From Chondrus crispus (taxonomy: Eukaryota > Rhodophyta > Florideophyceae > Gigartinales > Gigartinaceae): 64,000 bases of DNA. The DNA is taken from positions 1 through 64,000 of the forward strand of contig NW_005179353.1 of NCBI RefSeq assembly GCF_000350225.1. Reading direction: 5' to 3'. This document shows, one piece after another, positions 49,938 to 58,890 of this stretch. The notes beneath the pieces were generated by a model, which made no database searches, had not been told where the DNA came from, and saw only the letters and a program-made list of their open reading frames with translations. Made by a program: the position numbers and the translations under genes. Within the stretch, counting starts at the first letter, position 1. The number at the start of each line of letters is the position of its first letter.

Positions 49938-52432
49938 TAGTGTCTAGTGTCCCATGAGGATTAATTAATCCTTTTTCCAGCACCATGCTGGACGGTAAAC
50001 CGCTCGATTTGACAACCAATGGACACCGGGAATCGATTCAGCGCCCTTTTTATTGGCTTGGAGGAGAGGAGCGCCTTTTACATCGAACTATCATAGCCCC
50101 CACCGGCGAGGAGGACCACCACGCCAAGCTCAAGGTCACGCTGCGCTCGACCATGTCGTCTCTGGGGAAACAGCAGATTGGGGGGCGTGTACACGCCAGG
50201 GCGCACCTTGCCTTGGGAGAAGCGGAGTCTAACCGCTTTTACGGGTCGCTTTACAAGGAAACACTGGTGTCAGGGGGGGTGCTGAGGGTGGAAACGGAGG
50301 CCGGAAAAGGGAGGGTGAGCATCTTCCTCACCGTGAGGTGGGACTCTCTGGCCGGTCAGCGGGACAGGCGCATCAGTGTGCACAGCGTCACGCTCGGGGA
50401 TCCTCCCCTGGTCACTCCCGCGCCGCCGCAGCAGCAACAGAGCAACCCAGCGACCCCTGCACCCCGTAAAGCTGAGCAAGGACGAAACGCCGGGCAGACG
50501 GGCGATGGTGCTTACAGTAGCCCTGAGCGAGACGAACCACCCACTCCAGAGCCTCCACTGCAAACCCAGACCACCTACAACGCGCATGGAGTAGTGTGGA
50601 GCCAGCGGGAAGTCTTGGAGCCGGTTGGGGGGGCGGTGCCGCGTCGAATGTGGGAGATGCGGGGTATTGGAGGGCAATCCATAGTCGAAGGGGGTGACTC
50701 CGGAACCTCGGCAACGAGACGCCCACTCGACTACTTTATGGCCGCATTACCTCACTGCCATTTGATCAAGATGGTGCAGTGGACGTCGGAGGTGCTACAG
50801 GACAAGGGAAAACGAGGAATAAGCACAGGGGAGCTGCTCAAGTTCTTGAGCATCCTTATCTTGGGAACAAGATATCACTTTGGGAAGCGGAGGGAGCTGT
50901 GTGTTGTCAATGCGAGGAACCGCTTGCTCTCCGCTCCATGCTTTGGCACCAAGACTGGCATGCCCCGCAACAGGTTTGAGGACATCTGGTCCTCCCTGGT
51001 GTTCAGCCAGCAGGGTGAGCGCGCAGCGGATGAGCTATCGGAGAAGCACCGCTGGAGACTCGTGGACGATTTTGTTGAGGCCATCAACCACCATCGGGCC
51101 GCAAACTTCATGCCGTCCGATCTCATCTGCGTTGACGAGAGCATGAGCCGGTGGTATGGGCAGGGCGGGCACTGGATTGAGCACGGACTCCCGCAGTACG
51201 TGGCGATAGACCGAAAGCCGGAGAACGGTTGCGAGATCCAGAACTTTGCGTGCGGAAGGAGTGGCGTGATGATGCAGTTGCAGTTGGTGACGACGGCCGA
51301 GCACGAGAAGGAGCGTCACAGTGAACTAAAGGAGGGGCTGGGTCACGGCACTGTTGTGCTGGACAGACTGCTGCGCCCCTGGCTTGGTGCCGGAACACGC
51401 ATCGTTTGTGCTGATTCGTACTTTGCTAGCTACAAGGCGACAGCTCATCTACGGTCGCAAGGCCTGCGCTTCATCGGCGTGGTCAAGACGGCGACGAGGA
51501 AGTTCCCCATGCGCCTGCTGAAGGCGAAGCCAGTGGCAAACAGAGGGCGCTGGCTGTCGTTCGCACATGAGGACGAAAACGGTGACGTGGCGGAGATGGC
51601 CTTGGTCTGGGTCGACCGCGAGCGGCGGTACTTTATCTCGTCCGCGTCCAGCGCTGCTGCAGGCACCACGTACGAGCGCACTCGCTGGCGCCAGTCTGAG
51701 ACCGGCCCAGCACGGGTTGCGCTTACGGTTGAGCAGCCGCAGTGCGCTGAGATCTACTATTCCGCCTGTGCGCGCTTTGATCAGCACAACCGCTGTCGAC
51801 AGGACGACCTAAGACTGGAGCGAACATACGTGACGCAAGACTGGTCTATGAGGGTAGGGTTTTCTCTTTTGGGTATGGTTATCGTCGACGCATGGCTGCT
51901 GCACACAGGCTCGAGGGGGCCGCTGCAAACTATGCTACAGAACGAATTCTTTGAACAGCTGGCGCTGGAGCTGGTGGACAACAACTACGACTCTGTCGGG
52001 CTACGCGCTCGCACGTCAGTGGCTGAAGGCGCGGCTGTGTTGATCCCGACGTCAGGCCTCGGCCCGCACGCAACGCCGACGAAGAAGAGGAAGAAGACAC
52101 GCAACGGCACAGGGAGACGCGGAGACGTCGGCGTGGGCGCAGAAGGATTGTGTTGTGTGCTGCAAGAATACGGAGCGAGTGTGCTAGCAGTGCCGTGAAG
52201 GGAGCTCAAAAGAGGTCTTCATATGCGACTCGTCGAAGGGAAGGATATGCTTCACATCCTACGTACGTTCTACGCACTCCTTCGAGTCGTAAAGCAACAT
52301 AAAGGGACCTTTCCTATGAAAAGCCGGGGTTTTTAGTACTTGCCAGTACCCCTCCACCAACTGCTCCATATGGATAAATTAATCCAAAACCGCGGATTAA
52401 TTAATCCAAATCGCTGGGACACTAGACACTAG
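49938..52432 (+). mobile_element. piggyBac-like transposon, left terminal repeat split by pogo copy 2
   Basis: The left end TAGTGTCTAGTGTCCCA (49938-49954) is inverted at the right end, TGGGACACTAGACACTAG (52415-52432). The first base of the left repeat is at 44632, before pogo copy 2, whose TA target is the TA of CTAGTG. A palindrome GGATTAATTAATCC is subterminal on both sides (49958-49971 and 52394-52407). A TTAA duplication, usual for piggyBac, was not found outside the repeats. Confidence 0.75.
49985..52198 (+). CDS. piggyBac-type transposase (DDE_Tnp_1_7) with an extra N-terminal domain
   Basis: The frame is uninterrupted, 737 residues from ATG 49985. Residues 1-170 are a novel region with beta-like segments (RVSIFLTVRWDS), followed by a Pro/Gln-rich linker. 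The piggyBac core begins near PLDYFMAALPHCHLIKMV. The conserved first Asp is in PSDLICVDESMSRWYG, the second in TRIVCADSYFASYKA, and later conserved segments are GLRFIGVVKTATRKFP and DWSMRVGFSLLGMVIVDAWLL. The C-terminus is basic (TKKRKKTRNG) but lacks the Cys-rich zinc domain of insect piggyBac, apart from CC near the end. The intact frame suggests recent activity. The subterminal palindromes flanking it may bind the transposase. Confidence 0.85.
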   Translation: MLDGKPLDLTTNGHRESIQRPFYWLGGEERLLHRTIIAPTGEEDHHAKLKVTLRSTMSSLGKQQIGGRVHARAHLALGEAESNRFYGSLYKETLVSGGVLRVETEAGKGRVSIFLTVRWDSLAGQRDRRISVHSVTLGDPPLVTPAPPQQQQSNPATPAPRKAEQGRNAGQTGDGAYSSPERDEPPTPEPPLQTQTTYNAHGVVWSQREVLEPVGGAVPRRMWEMRGIGGQSIVEGGDSGTSATRRPLDYFMAALPHCHLIKMVQWTSEVLQDKGKRGISTGELLKFLSILILGTRYHFGKRRELCVVNARNRLLSAPCFGTKTGMPRNRFEDIWSSLVFSQQGERAADELSEKHRWRLVDDFVEAINHHRAANFMPSDLICVDESMSRWYGQGGHWIEHGLPQYVAIDRKPENGCEIQNFACGRSGVMMQLQLVTTAEHEKERHSELKEGLGHGTVVLDRLLRPWLGAGTRIVCADSYFASYKATAHLRSQGLRFIGVVKTATRKFPMRLLKAKPVANRGRWLSFAHEDENGDVAEMALVWVDRERRYFISSASSAAAGTTYERTRWRQSETGPARVALTVEQPQCAEIYYSACARFDQHNRCRQDDLRLERTYVTQDWSMRVGFSLLGMVIVDAWLLHTGSRGPLQTMLQNEFFEQLALELVDNNYDSVGLRARTSVAEGAAVLIPTSGLGPHATPTKKRKKTRNGTGRRGDVGVGAEGLCCVLQEYGASVLAVP

Positions 52433-52886
52433 AGTGATGAAAAGGTGAAGAGGGCGTCGTCGGAATGAGTTTGATTAAAGGGAGCACGTCCCCTGACAAG
52501 CACAGAATCTTGATGGCTTGATGGGCAACTGACCGAGTGGGCTAAGCACAAGCTTGTAACTCTGTGGTGTGATGTGCAACATTTTTCTGTCGTTGTGCAG
52601 GATATCAAAAAGGGACATCTCGATGGCAGCGTCTCGAAGGGAACGCAGGTCTAGAGCGTAAGGATGGCTCAACTAGAAGGGGAGCGGACGGAAGTGAGTT
52701 GCAAATTCCGAAAGCTTGAGAAGACGGGGCTTTTCTGCGTGCACGCTTTGACAGTGTTTGATAATCTACGCGAGCGGCATGCGAACGTCCCGGAGGCTGC
52801 ATACTGGAATCATCTGGATACAAAGTGGGCATCGACTGTTTTTCATCATGCAACACTTCAAAGCCAGTATGTTGCTGCTGCTGCCC
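52433..52886 (+). pseudogene. MULE/FAR1-like remnant with SWIM zinc-finger signature
   Basis: Bases 52664-52886 encode an open segment with TEVSCKFRKLEKTGLFCVHAL, the C-x-C-like...C-x-H spacing of the SWIM finger in MULE/FAR1 proteins (the first pair is degenerate, with only one Cys). The frame is cut by the LTR of element C at 52887. Sequence from 52433 to 52663 has no clear frame. The remainder of such a transposase was not found. Confidence 0.4.
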
Positions 52887-53811
52887 TGTAGTGCAATACG
52901 CACCTGAAAAGGGGGGTGAAAAGAAGTGAAAAAGGAAAAAAATTGGATACTGTAGTCCGGGTTTGGGGGACACACGTGTGCGACGAAGCGCACGATTATT
53001 TTAATTATTTAATTTATTTACTAATTAGATCTAGAATCTAAAGCCGGGAGCTACTGTACTGGCCCCGGCGGGGCTCTACATAACTTAGCCCTTTGACCGA
53101 CCAAGTCAATAAAGACAACCCCAGTTGCCAGAGTTGGATATCGCCTTGGTCGAAGTCCGTCTTTTACAAGACATTCCCTTCTACTCTAGCCTACGGTATC
53201 CTTTAGCGCTCGGGGGTCCCCTTTTTCCTTATCAATTTTCCTTTACTTCCCTATCCTAATTTCCCTTAATCTTGAGTTGGTCCCACCTAGTAGGATTGCG
53301 ATCCGCAACGTGACGTCATTAGCCATCGGGCTTCTGTGTTGGTGCACTAGTGGTGCTTTTCTCAGTGTTGGTTCCATCGGAATCTGGTTGCGACCGATCC
53401 GGTGTTGGTGCTTTGCCATCCGGCAGTACGACGGTGTAGCGCTGCTACGTTTTCTTCTTTCCCGACGGGCTACGTTGCGACGTCCCCGTCGAAGACCTTA
53501 TCAAGGGTATGTATAAGGTGTACAAGGCGCTCTACGAGCATTGGATTTACGACCCATCGTACCAGGTTTACCTAGACACCCCTCCGAACTCGTCGAGCAG
53601 TTGCCTTTACAAGTCTCTACCACAATTTACCGATCCCGGGCTGGGCCTTTCTCTTTGCCCCCCTATCAGGGATCCGAGCTACTGCGGGCCGCAGACCCGC
53701 TTAAAGAGGACAGGGAGCTTCGAACACTCCGTAGCGCTGTGCCGTTGGCAGTTGTTGTTTGTGCTGGACCGTCGGACCTTGGTCTCTGCCTGACAGGCGC
53801 ATTGCACTACA
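52887..53811 (+). repeat. 5' LTR of gypsy element C
   Basis: The LTR is 925 bp. It begins TGTAGTGCAATACGCACCTG and ends CAGGCGCATTGCACTACA, so the two ends form an imperfect inverted repeat of about 18-20 bp, long for an LTR. AATAAAGACAACC near 53108 could be a polyadenylation or TATA-like signal. The family is shared with the opposite-strand LTRs at 55697-56224 and 56225-57115. Confidence 0.85.
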
Positions 53812-53815
53812 AAAG

Positions 53816-53833
53816 TGGTCTCCCGACCTAGAA
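53816..53833 (+). other. Primer-binding site of element C
   Basis: TGGTCTCCCGACCTAGAA lies four bases after the LTR, identical to that of element A. Confidence 0.8.
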
Positions 53834-53965
53834 TTGTGTACAAGAAATCTGACCTAGAATTGCGTCGATGACAGTCTCGGTCTGCAGAAGTACTACAAAA
53901 AGTGGTCTGGGTAACGGAGTCTCTTTTTTTGTAACTTTTTTTGTGTAGGTTCGCTCATACGAGCG

Positions 53966-55696
53966 ATGTCGACAAGCGCACCCGGGGACGCCGGTCCCGG
54001 GGCGAGTCGGAGCGGATGGGCAAGGGCGTCGACTATCCCGCGAGGTCCTCGCACCCGAAGCCAGGCCAATACGGCCACGGATCCCGAAGGTCAAGAATCC
54101 CCGACGGGGATTGAAGCCGACAAGGATGACCTATCCTACAGGTTCGAGAAGATGGGCGAGGAAATTCGCCAAGAGATGAAGGAAAATCTTGAGGCCGAAT
54201 TAGCCCTCGTTCGGAAGCAACTGGAGTTGCAAGCATCCGAGTTCCACATAGTTTTAGGAGAGCTATCGGCTCGAGTGGATCTCGTCGAGAAGGAGCGAGG
54301 TGATGCGACCGACGGTCTGGAGCCGGGGGTCCTAGCTTCGTTGAAAATTTCAGGCAAGGACGCAAGGCGCGACGCGAATCAAGCCTTGGAGTCCTTACGT
54401 AAATTTAGAAGTAGTATCGACGACAGGTTTGACGGCGCCGCTCATCGTCTCAAGGACCTTGAACAGGTCGCTGGGCAAGAGCCGCTCCCAACGGGTCGAG
54501 AAGGCGACCGTCGATCAAAGAAGGACAAGGCCGCTGTACAGCGGAGTTCCAAGTCGAAGACTCCGAAGAAGAATCTGCGACTCAGGAGCAAGAGTCACGG
54601 TAGTGACGAGCCGGAGGACCAAGACTCAATGACCGAGTCGAATGGCCTTTCCGAAGATGGTGACGACGGTTCGTCGAACCATGCCAACGATTCCGAACAT
54701 CGTTCAGAGGAAGGAAAATGAATTTCGCAGGGCAAGAAAATTACCTCGAGACGGGGCGGGATCGCTTCGTCCGCCTCGCAGAGAGACAAGGACGCTCAGC
54801 CAGAGGACGTCGCAACGCGACGCCGGCTGCGATGGGAGGAGTTGGAGGAGCTGAATCCGACCAACTACCTCTTCAAGAAATTACTTTCGTACCGAACGTA
54901 CCGCTTGCGGAACCCGCAGACATATTTGTCAAGTTCCCGGCGGACCGCCGTGCGAAAAATCAGGAGAGATATTCCGCCTAAGGTGAAGAAGGACAACACG
55001 TTCACAGGTGAGGACGGGGTCCTTGTGTTGGATTTTTTGGCAAAATTAGTTCAAGAGTTTGATACTCAAGAAATGAACGAGAGGCAAGCGATCCGCTTGT
55101 TGCCCGAATTTCTAAGCGGCATCGCCTTGAGGCAGTACACTTCGGTGTCTCAGACGGCCGGGTCCCATCACGGGAAGGTGTCCGTTTGGCCAGAGGCCGT
55201 ACAGTGGTTGTTGCGGACTTTTGCAACCGACGAGGCGATCCGTCAAGCCGTGCTCGCATTGCCAGAAGTACAGCAGCTATCGTCTGAGGACGAGATGGAA
55301 TTTTATATCCGTCTGACGGACGCGAGCAATCGATGTGGAAGCGTATATTCGATGGAAGAACAAATGACGATGTTTATTGAAGGACTCGATCAGAGTATCA
55401 AGCCGATGGTATCTCAATACCGACAAGACAATCCGGACGTTACGTTTTTGAGACTAGATAATTATGCGAAGGCGCATGGCTCGGCGACCCGCGCTAAGGA
55501 CAAGAAGACCAAGAAGGTCACGATTCAGACGCCGTCGACGTTCAGAGCGGGGAAGAAGCCGAGGGCTCCTTATCCCGGTCGTAAAGGTCACGCCGCCGTC
55601 CACTTAGCCGAGTCAATCCCCGCGTCCGATGACCGCGGTGCGCACGGAAGCGCCGAAAATCACTATGAAGGAGCATTGGTCGGCGAGGGCAATTTT
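53966..55696 (+). pseudogene. Gag of element C, split by a TGA
   Basis: An ATG at 53966 opens 251 residues with a coiled coil (about 50-110, EEIRQEMKENLEAELALVRK) and a charged linker. A TGA at 54719-54721 is followed in the same frame by the capsid-like region: YRTYRLRNPQ, VLDFLAKLVQEFD, and a helical repertoire similar to the Gags of A and B. The 3' end, including any zinc knuckle, is lost where the opposite-strand LTR begins. A CGA-to-TGA change would explain the stop. Confidence 0.75.
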
Positions 55697-56224
55697 TGTA
55701 GTGCAATGCGCCTGTTAGGCAGAGACCAAGGTCCGACGGTCCAACACAAACAACAGCAACAAAAACAACAACTGCCAACGGCACAGCGCTACGGAGTGTT
55801 CGAAGCTCCCTGTCCTCTTTAAGCGTGTTTGCGGCCCGCAGTAGCTCGGATCCCTGATAGGGGGGCAAAGAGAAGGGCCCAGCCCGGGATCGGTAAATGG
55901 TGGTAGAGACTTGTAAAGGCAACTGCTCGACGAGTTCGGAGGGTTTTTTAGGTAAACCTGGTACGATGGGTCGTAAATCTAATGCTCGAAGAGTGCCTTG
56001 TACACCTTATACCCTTGAAAAGGTCTTCGACGGGGACGTCGCAACGTAGCCCGTCGGGAAAGAAGAAAACGAAGCAGCGCTACACCGTCGTACTGCCCGA
56101 TGGCAAAGTACCAACAACGGATCGGTTGCAACCAGATTCCGATGGAACCAACACTGAGATAAGCACCACTGGTGCACCAACACAAAAGCCCGATGGCAAA
56201 TGACGTCACGTTGCGGATCGCAAT
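55697..56224 (-). repeat. Truncated LTR of the C/D family, opposite strand
   Basis: Starting TGTAGTGCAATGCGCCTG, this is the reverse complement of the C LTR from its end (53811) back to about 53294. It stops where the D LTR begins (56225), so D inserted into it. The five bases before 56225 (GCAAT) are the candidate target duplication of D. Confidence 0.8.
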
Positions 56225-57115
56225 TGTAGTGCAATGCGCCTGTCAGGCAGAGACCGCGGTCCGATGGTCCAGCAAAAACAACAACAGCAACAAAAAGAAG
56301 AACTGCCGACGGCACAGCGCTACGGAGTGCCCGACTCTCCCTTCTCCGTTTAAACGAGCTTGCGACTCGTAGTAGCTCAGATCCCTGATGGGGGGGGGGG
56401 GGAAATAGCCCGGCCCGGGATCGGTGTGGTAGAGACTTGCGAAGAGAACTGCTCGACGAGTGTGGGGTGGGGCGCGTACGTAGATACCCCGGTTCCACTG
56501 GGTTGTAAGGCCAATGCTCGTTGAGCTTCTTCGACTCCTTGTAACGCGACAAGGCCTTCGACGGGGGCATCGCAACGCAGCCCGACGGGATGAAATGAAA
56601 GTAGCAGCGCTACGTCAACTGTGCCGCCCGATGGCTCGAAACACCTACACCGGTTCGCTCGCAACCGACACCGATGGTACCAACACAAGATAAGGGAAAA
56701 ATAGGTAGAATTAGAGATAGAAAAGGATAGGGGAATAAAAGAAAGAGAAAAGGGAACCCCGAGCGATAGAGGATGCCATAGGCTTAGGAAAAAGGGAGCG
56801 TCTTGGTAGAGACGGACTTCGACCAAGGCGACATTCAACTCCGGCAACTGGGGTTACCTTTACTGACTTGGTCGTCAGAGGGCGGAGGTATATATCGCCC
56901 CGCCGGAGCCAGTACATTAGCTCGCCGCGCTAGATCCTCGATTTAATCTAGTGTCAGAAAAAATTATGCCAACTAATTGACTAAATAAAATAAAATAATT
57001 AAAAATTAAAACTGTGCAATTATTCACACGTGTGTCCCCCAAACCCGGACTACTTTTCATATCCAAATGTTTTCCTTTCTTTTCACCCCCCTTTCCAGGT
57101 GCGTATTGCACTACA
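56225..57115 (-). repeat. 3' LTR of chromovirus D
   Basis: 891 bp. On the minus strand it begins TGTAGTGCAATACGCACCTG at 57115 and ends GCATTGCACTACA at 56225. Diverged from the C LTR, with an indel of about 90 bp near 56690. Confidence 0.85.
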
Positions 57116-57225
57116 TATCCCCCTTCTGAGCGCTCTCGCGCAGCGGCTTCACTCCCTTGCTTCCCAACTTCTTCCTTTTTCTTCCGACCATCGGTCGCCG
57201 CTCGCGTGAGACTAAGACGATCTCC

Positions 57226-58890
57226 ATGTTTCCTTCATCGGATCCCACTGTCGGACATACCGCCCGCGGTCGCCGCGGTGTGGGCTTCCCACACACGCCT
57301 TCCATTCCTAACGACCTTCCTTCCATACCCCGACTTCCCCCGAACACCAACGTTCCTGAACCGGTCTTTCATCCCGATCTCCATCCTTCATCAGCCCCCT
57401 GTCGATACCCCTCACTAGCCGAGCTCCAAGGTAAATCCATGCGCTACTATCCCTTACTGTACGCGGCCACTCCTTGGTTTTCCGCCATCGACGTGCGCGA
57501 CGTCACTAGCATCGGGCGCGACTTTGCCGACGGTGCGGGGATGCTGCCGGGTCACCTTCCCCTTCAAGCCATTTTCTCCTACGATTGGCGTGCCCGTGTC
57601 GCCATTCCCCCTTCTATCCTGCGTCTTTCCTTCCCTCGTGGCCGACAGGGTCTATCCCTGCGGTTCATGGAAGCCATTCTCGACCGTCACGACCTATCCC
57701 TATCCGATGCCCTCATCCCTCCGTCCTTCGGATGTGACACGTGGAGGTTTCGCACGGAGGGGGAGTGTGATTACCTCGACAACCTCCTCAGCTGGACACG
57801 GGGTGACCCCGTGCTCGAGGCGGACCGCCTGTGGCATAACCAACTGACGGTGATTAACGATGCCATGTCATTCACGCGAGCAATCCTCCCCCTCAATTTC
57901 CGAAATATAAAACGCGGGAACATCCCCTTCTTCCAGCATACGGTCCGATTCGAGCGTAAGATGAGATCGGACACGGGATATTTCCTTGCTTACCAAATGG
58001 TTGAGGCGGGGGAAATTGCTCGGTCACACTACCCCAACCGGTACCAGCAACTCCCCTCATGGTGGGGACAATTTGAGGTCTGCCAAGGGTTTTGGGCAGA
58101 GCTCGGTCCCATCCTTACCTACTTTTGAAGCCATCTCACTGATCCTCGTCACGGGTTGTGGGTTGTCTTTTTGACGGAGTGGTGCATGAAGGTAGCCGCC
58201 ACCTTGCTCTGGGAGGCGTACGATTGTTGGCGGCTTTGGTATCTTCCTCCGAAGCTCGTCGAGCTCATGTGCCTTTTGGACTATACTGCGCCCTTGGGCG
58301 GAGCATACACCGACTTCGAACTGCATTCCTTACTCGAAAAGATCAATCAGGTCGACTGGGATGTTGTTCCCCCTATCAACTCATCTCGATCCTTCGCGAG
58401 GCGACGCCCGTCCTTTTCTCCCGGACGAAGTCACAGTGCGGCGGGTGACTTTGTCTGATTCAACCCTTGGACATCCGCCTTGTGCTCTCCCTCCGAAGCG
58501 CGCCTCAGTCGCCAATTCGGCAACCAAGTTCCAGCCCCTGACGTAGCTCCCATACGAGCCATAGATCCCCGCGCAGACGACGTTTGCCCCCGACCGTCTG
58601 CTCTAGATTCCCCTCTCCCTGCAGCCCCTGCTGCTGCTCCTCCTGCTCTCGATATCCCCTCGGCAGGGCATACCGAAACTCTGTCGGTTAGGGAAGCGTT
58701 GTCTTCCCCACCGTCCCCATCAATTCCCAAAAAGAGCGACGGTGCCGTTGGCATCTACTGCAAATTGCTCCGCGCTCATGGCATCAAAGGTGAAGCTCTC
58801 CAAGGGGCTTCCCTCGGTGATCTGCGCGTCCTTGCTCGACTCGTTACCTCACTCCCGAAGGAAAAATCCTTGGGTTTGCCGCCCCACTGA
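57226..58890 (+). pseudogene. Long antisense ORF of chromovirus D, with two in-frame TGA
   Basis: An ATG at 57226 opens a frame of about 554 codons on the strand opposite to pol, between the integrase and the 3' LTR. It is interrupted only by TGA at 58126 and 58456, and the flanking stretches continue in the same frame. The first 300 residues have well-mixed composition with aromatic, helical stretches (SMRYYPLLYAATPWF, LPGHLPLQAIFSYDW, DYLDNLLSWTRGDPVLEADR). The middle has WEAYDCWRLWYLPPKLVELM. The end is Pro/Ala-rich with a final helical segment. No family is recognised. Both TGA are one C-to-T step from CGA. It is a decayed copy of a real gene rather than chance. Confidence 0.6.

Larger units (their letters stand above)
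52887..55696 (+). mobile_element. Gypsy element C: LTR, PBS and gag only
   Basis: A plus-strand LTR, PBS and gag are followed at 55697 not by pol but by an LTR of the same family in the opposite direction. Either the element was truncated by insertion of that copy, or the inverted arrangement arose by recombination. Confidence 0.75.
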
